Shown in pieces: positions 5,138 through 5,668 of a DNA stretch of 5,668 nt. Numbering within the stretch: position 1 is the stretch's first letter; the number at the start of each line of letters is the position of its first letter. A program made the translations under genes and the position numbers. The stretch is taken from the NCBI GenBank assembly GCA_016193165.1, contig JACPST010000011.1, positions 1 through 5,668 on the forward strand, in the 5' to 3' direction. Source of the DNA: Deltaproteobacteria bacterium. Lineage in GTDB: Bacteria > Bdellovibrionota > JACOXK01 > 2-02-FULL-40-11. The notes beneath the pieces are model-generated. The model did no database searches. It saw only the letters and a program-made list of their open reading frames with translations, and was not told the origin of the DNA.

Positions 5138-5668
5138 ATGGAATCTAAAGAAATCCTAGAAAGATTGAGGCGCAAGGAAGTTAGGCGTCGAAAGCGGGAA
5201 CGTCTTATTATTCTTGTTGTTTTTGCCCTTTTCTGCCTCTTAACTTATCTTGAAATTTATTTGACGGGATTAAGCCAAAAACTTCCTTTTATTAATAGCA
5301 TCTTATTTTTTGCCCTTATTAATTTAAATCTAACTTGTCGTGGTTTTTGTGAGTTTTGCTTTAATCCCCAGTATTATTTTATTTACGGTTTCAGCGCTCT
5401 ATATCAATAACAGTTTTGGTAAATGGTTTAATGTTCAGCTGACTCATTCTCTTCAGAATGCCTTAGATATTCATGCCAATTATACCCAAACTATTCGGGA
5501 AAGAAGTTTTCATTTTGGAGAAATGATGAGTCGTGAATTGACCCAACGAAAACTTCTTCAACCCCATCGCAAGGAATTGTTGATTGAAGCCGTACAGAAA
5601 TTCCAAAAAGACTATGCGTTAGATGCGATTGAAATTTTTACGAATTTAGAAGGAAAAGGGATTGCAAC
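5138..5668 (+). pseudogene. NtrY-like membrane sensor histidine kinase, N-terminal part, frame broken by an apparent internal deletion (3' end outside window)
   Basis: From ATG 5138 the first frame gives an Arg/Lys-rich cytoplasmic start, a first membrane helix (about residues 23-43) and the start of a second, NSILFFALINLNL (53-65), a pattern typical of NtrY N-termini. The frame then runs into 25 unrelated residues and a stop at 5408-5410. From 5334 the next frame is open to the window end. It continues as NtrY: LVVVFVSFALIPS, a third membrane helix, SALYINNSFGKWF, then the start of the extracytoplasmic sensor region. Relative to NtrY proteins as I remember them, the rest of helix 2 and the loop with the RN..KL..ER and G..L..K motifs (about 30-35 residues) are missing at 5330-5334. 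The loss is 3k+2 nt, hence the frameshift. The HAMP, PAS and kinase domains would lie downstream. No good Shine-Dalgarno precedes the ATG, and an in-frame TAG at 5132 rules out a longer start. It could be a true pseudogene, an assembly error or an unusual split gene. Confidence 0.7.

Noticed and set aside
5325..5345. Programmed ribosomal frameshift in the NtrY-like gene
   Set aside because: There is no slippery heptamer at the join, and a frameshift would not explain the roughly 30-35 missing residues.

Overview
The window is about 5.7 kb of low-GC (roughly 40%), densely packed, conventional bacterial chromosome. The source is a Gram-negative (diderm, lipid A-making) bacterium, shown by lpxC. 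An NtrY-type sensor kinase, a near-consensus sigma-54 promoter and the order yebC-ruvC-ruvA-ruvB suit the Desulfobacterota / Bdellovibrionota-like ('deltaproteobacterial') part of the tree, but this placement is inference. There are no RNA genes, CRISPR arrays, insertion sequences or phage genes.

Layout. Bases 1-693 hold the 3' end of a UshA-type 5'-nucleotidase. Convergent with it, one base away, is a small secreted Ig-like protein on the minus strand (695-1111). A compact 85-bp divergent control region (1112-1196) separates that gene from a tight plus-strand operon: yebC (1197-1952), ruvC (1956-2483), ruvA (2461-2946) and ruvB (2950-3984). Gaps within the operon are 3 bp, a 23-bp overlap and 3 bp. 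RuvC, RuvA and RuvB are the resolvase, DNA-binding clamp and branch-migration motor for Holliday junctions. A 164-bp AT-rich regulatory region (3985-4148) follows. It holds an 18-bp near-perfect palindrome, a TATAAT box flanked by an inverted repeat, and a near-consensus sigma-54 promoter just before lpxC (4149-5069), the committed step of lipid A synthesis. From 5138 to the window end lies the 5' part of an NtrY-like membrane sensor kinase.

The two most notable anomalies are apparent internal losses of roughly 100 nt. RuvA (161 aa) lacks about 36 residues that include the first helix-hairpin-helix motif, with the frame kept. The NtrY-like kinase lacks about 30-35 residues between its second and third membrane segments, and there the frame is lost. 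They may be real decay or, since two similar losses sit within 2.7 kb, a sequence or assembly artefact. The most interesting regulatory hypothesis is that lpxC is controlled by sigma-54 and an enhancer-binding protein acting from the palindrome about 130 bp upstream, possibly the partner of the kinase encoded next door. I did not find a wholly new multi-gene system here.
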